Origin: Oscillospiraceae bacterium | GTDB lineage: Bacteria > Bacillota > Clostridia > Oscillospirales > UBA929 | NCBI GenBank assembly: GCA_031265355.1 | Contig: JAISCT010000017.1 | Location: 27,307-91,306, forward strand | Length of the DNA: 64,000 nt | Direction: 5' to 3' | Part shown: piece by piece, positions 10,033-18,100 of the stretch | Layout of the letters: each line of letters opens with the position of its first letter | Numbering within the stretch: position 1 is the stretch's first letter | Translations under genes and position numbers: made by a program | Notes under the pieces: model-generated | Told to the model about the DNA's origin: nothing | What the model saw: the letters and a program-made list of their open reading frames with translations, nothing else | The model's database searches: none

Positions 10033-10478
10033 CAGGACTCCCGTTCCCTTCCCATTTGCCGCGCGAGCTTCTCCACGGTCTGGTAGATCTGCCGGCAGAC
10101 AGCGGTGTATTCCTCATCCGTGCCACCGAAGGGATCCGGGATGTCGGCGGCGCTCAGCATCGTCAGACGGTCAGCCTGGGCCGGGAACATGAGCTCCAGC
10201 ACGTCCAGATGTCCGCGCGTCAAGCAATAGACCCGGTCGGCGGCGGACAGCAGTTCCTCGGCGACCGGCTGGGCCCGGTGCGGAGAGATGTCGGCCCCGT
10301 AGTGGGCGGCGGCTCGCACCGCCGCCGGCGTGGCGGGCAGCGGCGCAAACACGGAGATACCGCAAGAGGCCGCCCGAACGGGTAGCCCCTCCCGCGCGGC
10401 GACCACATTGAACAGCCCCGCCGCCATCGGGCTCCGGCATGTGTTGCCGGTACACACAAACAGGATCTGTTTCTCCAT
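10029..10478 (-). CDS. Low-molecular-weight protein phosphatase (arginine/tyrosine phosphatase family)
   Basis: About 149 residues beginning MEKQILFVCTGNTCRSPMA, which contains the catalytic P-loop C-x5-R (CTGNTCRS). The general-acid Asp is in the IPDPFGG segment near the C-terminus. ATG 10478 follows GGAGGG by about 10 nt. The Thr in the P-loop (GNT rather than GNI) resembles YwlE-type protein-arginine phosphatases more than tyrosine phosphatases; this is suggestive only. It lies directly upstream of rimI with a 4-bp overlap. Confidence 0.88.
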   Translation of the reverse strand: MEKQILFVCTGNTCRSPMAAGLFNVVAAREGLPVRAASCGISVFAPLPATPAAVRAAAHYGADISPHRAQPVAEELLSAADRVYCLTRGHLDVLELMFPAQADRLTMLSAADIPDPFGGTDEEYTAVCRQIYQTVEKLARQMGRERESC

Positions 10479-10532
10479 AGCCGGAAAACCCTCCACCATA
10501 TTATACTGTTCTGCGGCACAATCACTCGTCTT

Positions 10533-13121
10533 TCAGCCGCCTTTGGCAGCCAGCCAGTTTTCCCCCACGTGCGATTCGGCGCGCAGGGGCGGATTGAGTG
10601 GACAGACGCCCTCCATCTCCTCGGTGAGAAGCCGGGCCACCTGCGGCCCCTCCTCGCGCGGACACTCCACAATCAGCTCGTCGTGCACCTGGAGAATCAG
10701 CCGGGCGCGCAGACCCTCCGCACGCAGCCGCCGGTGGACAGCTACCATCGCCAACTTGATGATATCGGCCGCCGTCCCCTGGATTGGCGTGTTCAGCGCC
10801 ATCCGCTCGCCGAAGGCGCGCACGTTGCGGTTCGCGGCGGCCAGTTCCGGCAGCCATCGGCGGCGGCCGAACAGCGTCGTCACAAAACCGTCCCGCCGGG
10901 CGCGCTCCACGATGTCGCGCATGTAGGCCTTGACGCCGGCGTAGTTCTCAAGATAGCTGTCGATATACCGCCGGGCCTCGGCTTGGCTGACGCCGATATC
11001 GTCAGCCAGCGAGAAGGCCGAAATGCCGTAGACGATGCCGAAATTCACAGCCTTGGCGTGGCGGCGCATCAGCGGCGTCACCGCGCCGGCGGGCACGCCG
11101 AACACCTGCGAGGCCGTTACCGTGTGGATGTCTGCCCCCTCCTCGAAGGCCCGGCGCATCGTGGCGTCTTCGGCGATGTGCGCCAACACCCGCAGTTCGA
11201 TCTGCGAGTAGTCCGCATCCACCAGCACCCAGCCGTCCTCCGGCACAAACATGCCGCGCAGCGCCCCGCCCAACTCGTGTCGGACAGGGATATTCTGCAG
11301 ATTCGGTTCGGTGGAAGAGAGCCGCCCCGTCGCCGTGGCCGTCATCTGAAAACTCGTGTGGACACGTCCGTCCGGGCCGGCCACCGCGAGCAATCCGTCC
11401 ACATAGGTCGACTTCAGCTTGCTGAGCTGCCGGTACTCCATGATCGCGTCGATGATCGGGTGGTAAGGCCGCAGTTTGCGCAGCACTTCCACATCGGTGG
11501 AAGGCCCCGTCTTGGTCTTCTTGAGCGGCGGCAGGCCGAGCCTGACAAAGAGGATCTCCCCCAACTGCTTGGGGGAGTTGATATTAAAGTTCTCTCCCGC
11601 CGCCTCATAAATGCGCGCCTCGCAGTCCGCGAGCCATCCGGCCAACTCTGCGCCGAAGGCGGCGATCCGGTCGCGGTCGACCTTGCACCCCACCCGCTCC
11701 ATGTCGGCCAGCACGGCGCACAGCGGCAGCTCGATGGTCTCGAAAACCGGCAGCAGCCCTTCCCGCGCGAGTGCCGCCCGCTGCCGCGCCGCCAGCGCGT
11801 GAAGGCAGCCGGCACGCGCGCCATCGTCCGCCGGCAAGGCGCCAAATTCCGCCTGGAGCAGCGCCGTGAGCGGATATTTCCCGACGGCGGGGGCAAGCAG
11901 ATAGGCGGCGAGCGCCGTGTCCGTCACAAAGCCTCCGGCCTCCGGCCGCACACCCAAAATCGCCTTGACCTGGTGTGCGGCCTTGGGAACGTCGGGCGCG
12001 CAGAGCGCGCCCAGACACCGCTCGTAGGCCGCCGGGTCGCTGCCCATGCGACGCAGCACGGCGGTCTCCGTCCCTGTGCAGACGGCCACCCCCGCCCAGT
12101 CCTCAAGCACCAGCAGCGCCGTGACCTCCGCGGAGCGGCAGGCGGCGGCCAGCGCCTCCATCTCCGCCGGCGCCGTCACCTCGCGCGTCGGCGGGGGCGC
12201 GTGCGCGCCAGTGCTGAGTGCTGAGTGCTGAGTGCTGAGTGCCGGGGCGGCGGGCAGCCCCCACTTTTCCGCCAGCTTACGAAACTCAAGCTTTGCCAGC
12301 AGCGCGGCCAGCGCCTCCGCATCGAAGGGGACGCGCCGATTTTCCTCCGGCGCAAACGGCAGCGGCACAAAGCGGTCGATGAGCGCGAGCGTTCGGCTGA
12401 GCAGGGCGATGTCCCGGTTGCTTGTGAGTTTGTCTTTCAGCGTCTGCCGCAAATCCGACGCCGCCAGATTTTCGTAGAGCGCCGCCAGAGAGCCGAAGCG
12501 ATGCATCAGCGTCAGCGCCGTCTTCTCCCCCACGCCGGGCACGCCGGGGATGTTGTCCGACGCGTCCCCCATCAGCGCCTTCAGGTCTATGAGCTGGTCC
12601 GGCGTCAGGCCGTATTCGGCCCGGACAGCCTGTTCGTCATAGGGCGTTGTGGCCGTGCGCCCCATGCGCGAGGACACATGCAACACCTGCACACGCGGCC
12701 CGATGAGCTGGAAGCTGTCGCGGTCGCCGGTGACGATGTCGCAGCCCCACCCTGCTTCGTCACACAGACGGCTGATGGTGCCGATAAGGTCGTCCGCCTC
12801 GTACCCCGCCAGCTCGTAACGCCGTACACGCATCGCGTCCAACAGCGCCCGGCACAGCGGGAGCTGGGAGGCCAACTCCTCCGGCATCGGTTTGCGCGTG
12901 GCCTTGTACCCGTCGTAGAGCTTGTGGCGAAAGGTGGGCACAGGCAGATCAAAGGTGACGCACAGCGCCTCGGGCGCATAGTCGCTCAGCAATTTTTGTA
13001 AAATATTTACAAATCCCATCAGCGCGCCAGTCGGTTGTCCGTCGCCGGTAGACAGCGGCGTCTTGACGCCGTAAAACGCGCGGTTTAGCAGACTGTTGCC
13101 GTCGAGCACCATGAGCCTCAT
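10533..13121 (-). CDS. polA: DNA polymerase I
   Basis: About 862 residues, start ATG 13121 after GGAGGGA. Domain order: 5' nuclease (1-290, opening MRLMVLDGNSLLNRAFYG, with helix-hairpin-helix GVPGVGEKTAL), a linker, a degenerate 3'-5' exonuclease domain (about 310-480) and the polymerase domain. Polymerase motifs are VDADYSQIELRV (motif A), RRHAKAVNFGIVYG (motif B) and LQVHDELIVE (motif C). The proofreading DxE motif is missing, so the exonuclease is probably inactive, as in many Firmicutes. Residues about 294-304 (HSALSTQ-type) are encoded by a 7-bp tandem repeat, an insertion unlike the rest of the gene. Confidence 0.97.
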   Translation of the reverse strand: MRLMVLDGNSLLNRAFYGVKTPLSTGDGQPTGALMGFVNILQKLLSDYAPEALCVTFDLPVPTFRHKLYDGYKATRKPMPEELASQLPLCRALLDAMRVRRYELAGYEADDLIGTISRLCDEAGWGCDIVTGDRDSFQLIGPRVQVLHVSSRMGRTATTPYDEQAVRAEYGLTPDQLIDLKALMGDASDNIPGVPGVGEKTALTLMHRFGSLAALYENLAASDLRQTLKDKLTSNRDIALLSRTLALIDRFVPLPFAPEENRRVPFDAEALAALLAKLEFRKLAEKWGLPAAPALSTQHSALSTGAHAPPPTREVTAPAEMEALAAACRSAEVTALLVLEDWAGVAVCTGTETAVLRRMGSDPAAYERCLGALCAPDVPKAAHQVKAILGVRPEAGGFVTDTALAAYLLAPAVGKYPLTALLQAEFGALPADDGARAGCLHALAARQRAALAREGLLPVFETIELPLCAVLADMERVGCKVDRDRIAAFGAELAGWLADCEARIYEAAGENFNINSPKQLGEILFVRLGLPPLKKTKTGPSTDVEVLRKLRPYHPIIDAIMEYRQLSKLKSTYVDGLLAVAGPDGRVHTSFQMTATATGRLSSTEPNLQNIPVRHELGGALRGMFVPEDGWVLVDADYSQIELRVLAHIAEDATMRRAFEEGADIHTVTASQVFGVPAGAVTPLMRRHAKAVNFGIVYGISAFSLADDIGVSQAEARRYIDSYLENYAGVKAYMRDIVERARRDGFVTTLFGRRRWLPELAAANRNVRAFGERMALNTPIQGTAADIIKLAMVAVHRRLRAEGLRARLILQVHDELIVECPREEGPQVARLLTEEMEGVCPLNPPLRAESHVGENWLAAKGG
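12210..12242. repeat. 7-bp tandem repeat (AGTGCTG x 4.7) inside polA
   Basis: Four full AGTGCTG units plus AGTGC make 33 bp. They are translated on the minus strand as an A-L-S-T-Q-H-S period in the linker between the nuclease and exonuclease domains. A 33-bp repeat of exactly the same sequence and length occurs at 23679-23711. Confidence 0.97.
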
Positions 13122-13193
13122 CCGCGTCCCTCCTCGCATCTTCGCTGCATTTTTTGTTGCACCTGACGAAAAAATCGGCTCGGCCTTCGGCAG

Positions 13194-13217
13194 ACGCACT
13201 TCTGACACTTGAACCAT
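13194..13217 (-). repeat. Dispersed 24-bp motif, copy 1
   Basis: Read on the minus strand this is ATGGTTCAAGTGTCAGAAGT followed by GCGT. It matches 34068-34091 at 23 of 24 positions and shares its GGTTCARGTGTCA core with 28774-28786 and both arms of the hairpin at 38234-38270. It lies just upstream of polA. Confidence 0.8.
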
Positions 13218-13228
13218 GGATAAAGCAT

Positions 13229-13252
13229 CTCCCCCGCCGGAAGACGGGGGAG
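13229..13252 (-). terminator. Hairpin after rplT
   Basis: Perfect 8-bp stem CTCCCCCG / CGGGGGAG with an 8-nt loop, 24 bp downstream of the rplT stop. The following minus-strand bases (ATGCTTTATC) are only weakly U-rich, so termination efficiency is uncertain. Confidence 0.6.
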
Positions 13253-13275
13253 ACGGAATTGCTACGTATACATGG

Positions 13276-13632
13276 TTATGCCAGAGCGGTCTTGACCTGG
13301 TTGGCGATGGCCGCGAACGCCGGTTTGTCGTGGATCGCCATCTCGCTCAGTACCTTGCGGTTCAAATTGATGTTCAGCTTCTTTAGGCCGTACATAAACC
13401 GGGAATAGTTGAGCCCATTTGCCTTCGCGCCGGCCGAGATGCGGACGATCCACAGACGGCGAAAATCGCGTTTGCGCAAACGGCGGCCAATATACGCATA
13501 TTGCAGCGATTTCATCACGGCCTGGTTGGCCGTGCGGAAATTTTTGGACTTGGCACCCCAATACCCTTTGGCGAGTTTTAAGATCTTCTTTCTGCGTCTG
13601 CGCGTAGTGACCGCGCCCTTGATGCGAGCCAT
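13276..13632 (-). CDS. rplT: 50S ribosomal protein L20
   Basis: 118 residues, full length. It starts [20 protein letters not shown] and carries the conserved [11 protein letters not shown] and [10 protein letters not shown] motifs. It is the last gene of infC-rpmI-rplT. In Firmicutes L20 or its leader RNA controls this operon, and a leader with a terminator is present upstream of infC. Confidence 0.98.
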   Translation of the reverse strand: MARIKGAVTTRRRRKKILKLAKGYWGAKSKNFRTANQAVMKSLQYAYIGRRLRKRDFRRLWIVRISAGAKANGLNYSRFMYGLKKLNINLNRKVLSEMAIHDKPAFAAIANQVKTALA

Positions 13633-13677
13633 AAACTTGTTCCTCCCTGTTCGAGTGTGCCGAGAGACCCGCGCCCC

Positions 13678-13875
13678 TTACAGATAGGGGACGAGACTCT
13701 TGATGTTCGCCTCATTTGTCTTATCGGCGTAGGCGCCCTTGCGCAGACCGCGCTTGCGTTTTGTGCTCTTTTTGGTCAAAATATGGCTTTTATAGGCGTG
13801 ATGACGCTTCACTTTGCCATTTTTAGTGAGCTTAAATCGCTTCTTGGCCCCCGTATGGGTTTTGAGCTTTGGCAT
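13678..13875 (-). CDS. rpmI: 50S ribosomal protein L35
   Basis: 65 residues, [20 protein letters not shown] to the end, the usual length. ATG 13875 is preceded by AAGGAG about 8 nt away; the longer open frame from 13917 is not supported. Middle gene of the IF3 operon. Confidence 0.97.
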   Translation of the reverse strand: MPKLKTHTGAKKRFKLTKNGKVKRHHAYKSHILTKKSTKRKRGLRKGAYADKTNEANIKSLVPYL

Positions 13876-13934
13876 GGATCTTTCTCCTTCCGGTGAAATT
13901 CGAGTGCGTCGCAACATCTAAAGGTCGTCATTTT

Positions 13935-14006
13935 AGTACCTTGTTGCCGCGAAGCGGCAACAAAAAACAAGAATTTGGGTTGTGGGTTGCAGGTGCAACC
14001 CACGTT
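13935..14006 (+). repeat. Twin-hairpin dispersed repeat, copy 1
   Basis: A ~72-bp element reads TAGTACCTTGTTGCCGCGAA at its left end. It has hairpin A (GTTGCCGC-GAA-GCGGCAAC), a spacer of AAAAAACAAGAATTTGGGTT, and hairpin B (GTGGGTTGCA-GG-TGCAACCCAC, 10-bp perfect stem), then CGTTA. It lies between infC and rpmI inside their transcript. Further copies are at 25554-25625 and 45332-45405. Confidence 0.95.
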
Positions 14007-14021
14007 AGGTGTTACGGCGTA

Positions 14022-14606
14022 CTAAGGTGTCTTCCGCTCGGGCGTCGGCGCGCCGTCGGGCTCAGCGGATTTGGCGGCCGCGACGGACTTGGCGGCCGGC
14101 TTCGCCGCCAAGAACATGGACATACTTCGGCCCTCCAACTTTGGGGGCCGTTCTATTGTCGCCACGTCGCTGCATGCTTCGGCAAACTTCAAAAGCTGCT
14201 GCTCACCGATAGAGGTATGCGCCATCTGCCGGCCGCGGAAACGCACGGACACCTTGAGCTTGTTCCCCTCCTGCAGAAAGCGGATCCCGTTTTTCAGCTT
14301 GAAGGTGAAATCGTGCACGTCAATCCCCGAGGACAGACGGATTTCCTTCATCTCAACAGTGTGCTGACTTTTGCGCGCTTCTTTTTCTTTTTTGGACTGT
14401 TCAAACCGAAACTTGCCGTAGTCCATGATGCGACACACCGGCGGCGTGGCCGTGGGCGCGATCTTTACAAGGTCCATGTCTTTTTCGAGCGCAATAGACA
14501 GCGCGTCACGTGTGAGCATGACGCCAAGCTGCGTCCCGTCCGCGCCGATCAGACGGACCTCGCGGTCTCTGATGGCCTCGTTGAGCTGATGATCCATGTT
14601 GCCGAT
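14022..14606 (-). CDS. infC: Translation initiation factor IF-3
   Basis: IF3, about 194 residues, with an N-domain (MDHQLNEAIRDREVRLIGADG), a basic linker (YGKFRFEQSKKEKEARK) and a C-domain (VSVRFRGRQMAHTSIGEQQL), then an Ala/Lys-rich tail. The strong ribosome site GGAGGTG (14614-14620) is 7 nt from an ATC codon at 14606 but 16 nt from the first ATG (14597). I therefore favour the rare ATC start, in keeping with the non-AUG starts through which IF3 limits its own synthesis in other bacteria. Confidence 0.93.
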   Translation of the reverse strand: MGNMDHQLNEAIRDREVRLIGADGTQLGVMLTRDALSIALEKDMDLVKIAPTATPPVCRIMDYGKFRFEQSKKEKEARKSQHTVEMKEIRLSSGIDVHDFTFKLKNGIRFLQEGNKLKVSVRFRGRQMAHTSIGEQQLLKFAEACSDVATIERPPKLEGRSMSMFLAAKPAAKSVAAAKSAEPDGAPTPERKTP

Positions 14607-14755
14607 ACCGAAACACCTCCAGGAAAAATAAAACGCGGGCGACAACGCCCGCGCAGACATCTTCGAACACCCCACGCCGCGCGCGGAGCAAAACCCGATG
14701 TGAACCGGCCGTCGAAGACGGACGGTGAGAGCGGTGCGGCCCTTCTTTCTTTTCC
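14607..14755 (-). promoter_or_regulatory. Leader RNA of infC-rpmI-rplT (L20-leader-like)
   Basis: About 150 nt between the promoter and infC. It ends in the attenuator hairpin and contains an upstream GC-rich stretch able to pair alternatively. Position and layout match the ribosomal protein L20 leader known in Firmicutes; the fold itself was not computed. Confidence 0.6.
14621..14653 (-). terminator. Attenuator hairpin in the infC leader
   Basis: On the minus strand, stem CGCGGGCG / CGCCCGCG (14634-14641 with 14646-14653) has a 4-nt loop and is followed by GTTTTATTTTT. It lies in the 5' leader just upstream of the infC ribosome site, so it would act as a conditional terminator, as in the L20 leader class. 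Confidence 0.8.
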
Positions 14756-14760
14756 AGCTT

Positions 14761-14790
14761 ATTATAGCAGGCCCCTTTGGCGGGTGTCAA
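14761..14790 (-). promoter_or_regulatory. Sigma-A promoter of infC operon
   Basis: TTGACA (14785-14790) and TATAAT (14761-14766) on the minus strand, with 18 bp between. Both hexamers are perfect. Confidence 0.9.
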
Positions 14791-15148
14791 GCATTTTTTT
14801 GCCTGGGTGCTTTCAAACGATCTTATGAAGTCATAAAAAGCACTATTTTTATCAAAAAATAACAAATCGAAGTCCTTGTTTTTCCAAAATTTTTGTGATA
14901 AAAATATAAACGATGTATGGGATGGCAAACGGAAGTCGTGTAATTCCGAGGCCTTTGGGCTGCAAACGTTCCGGGCGGTTTGGCACTGTCGCCTTTCAAG
15001 GAAAGCGTCCGCTTGATGTGCAGAGAAAGCGGCCGCCGGCAGGGCCCTGTGTGCAGACAGCTCCGCGCGGGAATGATTACCGGGCCGGGTCACGGCAATC
15101 CGACTTGCGGGTATGTGCCTGTACAAATCGACGTATGGAGGTGCGAAA
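14791..15148. other. Divergent intergenic region with AT-rich inverted repeat
   Basis: No gene lies between infC and the GH2 gene. The part at 14820-14915 is AT-rich and contains two arms, TATTTTTATCA (14844-14854) and TGATAAAAATA (14896-14906), which are exact reverse complements 41 bp apart. A weak TTGTTT hexamer lies near 14876. The remainder, to 15130, is GC-rich without visible signal and forms a long 5' leader if transcription starts in the AT-rich part. Confidence 0.45.
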
Positions 15149-18100
15149 ATGCTGCGAAAATTCACCGTCTTTTTCCTCTGCTTCCTGCTTGTTTTTTCTC
15201 TGTTCCCCGTAACGACCACCGTCTTGGCCGCGGACGGACCGGACACATCTCGGCCGGGGCTTCGCGCGGACTATTACATTGCCGATTATGTGGGCAGTGA
15301 CAAGCTGTTTTCCTCCTATTTGACGACGGCCATCGACCCAAATATCAACTTTACGGATATTTTATCCACGCTGACCGCGCGATGCGGCCGTTCGGAATAT
15401 GTGGCCGTGCGTTGGACCGGCTGGGTCCTGTGCCCGGGTACAGGCACCAAAACCGTGACCGTTCAGACGTCTACAGACGACACCTGCCGGGTGTGGATAG
15501 GCGACACAAAGGTCGTCGATTGGTGGACCGGCTCATGGGATTCCGGCAATACTTCTTACGGACACAACCTGACGACCGTCACGCTGGAAGGGGGCCAATG
15601 GTACCCGTTCAAGATGGAATACTGCCAAGGTTACGGCGGGGCTTTTGCGCGGATTCGCTGGACGACGACCGGCGGTTCCGGCAATGTCACAAATACGGTG
15701 ATCCCGGCGGCGAATTTCTGCTTGGACAGCGGCTTCCCCAACCCGCCCGCAATGACTTCAATAGACACATCCGACATCCAATCCGGCACAATCCGTCTGA
15801 CCGTCAACGACTTCAGACCCTCCACAAAGCTGGTCGTCTACCGGGACGGCGACACGTATAAACAAAATCCGGTCGACACAATCACCGGCCCGGCGATTGC
15901 GGAAAACACACTCACCTACGCATTGCCCGCCGGGTTCAAAGCCGGAGGCTATTATTTCGTCGCGGCAGACGGCGATGTGGAAGTCAGAGGCCCCAGTTTT
16001 TCGTACATAGACCTGCGAGAAATACCGAGACCCGAATACCCGCGCCCCGACTACGCAAGGGATTACGCGTGGGAAACGCTGAACGGCGCGTGGGATTTCT
16101 TCAACAACAGAAGCAACGTGTCGGACACGGATTTTGCGAAAGACGGGATCCCAGCACAGTACAAATCGACCATCATGGTGCCGTTCCCTTGGCAGTCGCC
16201 GGCCTCCGGCATATATGACACGACGCACCCGGGGACAGCCGCGAACAGGTATGCTTGGTATCGAAGGAGCATCACCCCTTCCTCCGAAAAATACGGAGAC
16301 GGGAAGCGCGTTTACCTGCGATTTGGCGCGGTGGACGCCAACTGCTGGGTTTACGTCAACGGCACGGAGGTGGGCAGCCACGTCGGCGGCTACACCCCGT
16401 TTGAATTCGACATCACCGACTACGTGACGCTGGACGCGGAAAATTCCGTCGCGGTGCGGGTCATCGACGGAGGCAACTGGGGGAACCAGAGCTCTTTTGT
16501 CGCGCTGATAGGCAAACAGGGCACCAACGCCCCTGTCGGCTACACGGCGACGTCCGGCATTTGGCAGTCGGTGATCTTAGAGGGGCGTCATTCCAAAACC
16601 CAGCTGGGGTATGTCCACGTGGATCCTCTGGTCAACAACGGGGCCGCCGTCGTCGACGAGAACCTAAACGATTTGACCCACGGCGTCGTTCCGAAGGACG
16701 GCGCGGCGAAATTCTTGCTGAAAGTCGTGGGCGGCGCGGGCAAAACGGTTGATTTCATCTACCATTTTGAGAGCAAGATCTGGGACGATGCGCAGGGCGC
16801 CTATGTCCCGACCTCGCCGTCCTCGGCGGTTTCCGGGACGAAGCAAATCGTCGTCCCGGCCGGCGAAGACGTTTATCTGCCCGACGCGTTTGTCGTCCCG
16901 GTTCCGGATCAGCAGCTGTGGTATCCGGACGCCCCGGTTCTCTACGTCGGCGCCGTCAAGCTGGTGGAAGGCGCGAGTGTGCTGGACGAAGTGACAATGC
17001 ATTTCGGCCAGCGCTCGATCCAGAATGCCTACTGGGAAACGAGCCCGGCCGCCGGCAACGATCGGTATCAGTACACCCTGCTGAACAACAAGCCGATTTT
17101 CATGGCGGGGCTGCTCGACCAAGGCTTCTGGGAAGAAGGGCTTTATACGGCTCCCTCCGAAGCGGCGCTCAAGTTTGACATCACCGAGATGCGCGCCAAC
17201 GGCTTCAACATGATCCGGAAGCACATCAAGATTGAGGACCCGCTGCAATACCTTTGGGCCGACAGGCTGGGCATGATGTTTTGGCAGGATATGCCCGAAG
17301 CCACACAGATGAACGGTTCCGCCAGCAATCCCAACCCGGCCGGGCGCGCCCTGTACGAGAGTTCGCTTGATGAACTGATCGAGAGGGACTACAACAGCCC
17401 GTCGAGAGTCGCATATATCTTGTTTAACGAGACGTGGGGTGTGAGCAATTCCAGTGCCAACGACGCGGCCTGGATTGCCTCGCTTTATAACCGGGTGAAA
17501 GGCAAGGACACGTCGGGCCGGATCGTCGAAGATATGTCGCCGTGCAACCGAGACCATCTCCAGCCCACGGACCTCCACACGTTCCACATGTATCCCGGCA
17601 GCTGGTCCGGCGCCAGGAGCGAGTTTTTGGGTTACTTAAACAACCTGTACATCGGCTCCACGTACAACATGGCGCGCTGGGGCGCCGCCTCCACCTACAC
17701 CCAGGACGGCGATCCCTTCTTCAACTCCGAGTACGGCGGCGTGCCGTCCAACGGCGGCGACAACGATATCTCATGGTGCTTCAAGTATCAGACCGACATC
17801 CAAAGGCTGGGCCAAAAGCTGCAAGGCTATGTCTATACGGAGCCTTTCGACGTCCAGTACGAGCGCAACGGTTTCCTGAAATACGACAGATCGCGCAAGG
17901 AAATGGGCTACGGTGATCTGGCGTACGGAGGCGACATGTCGCCCGCGTACCTGAACGCGCAGGAATATGTGGGCGTGGACGGGAACCCCATGGTCACACT
18001 TGCGCCCGGAGATCGATACAGCGCCACATTTGGCATGATCCGCTGGTCCGACGACACAAAATACCAAGGTCCGTTCACGCTGAAATGGCGTGTTGACGGC

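Noticed and set aside
10569..12224. 551-codon plus-strand frame over polA
   Set aside because: Antisense shadow of polA with low-complexity Arg/His-rich sequence.
12210..12242. 7-bp repeat as a CRISPR array
   Set aside because: Units are contiguous with no spacers. No array of repeats with spacers and no cas gene was seen anywhere in the window.
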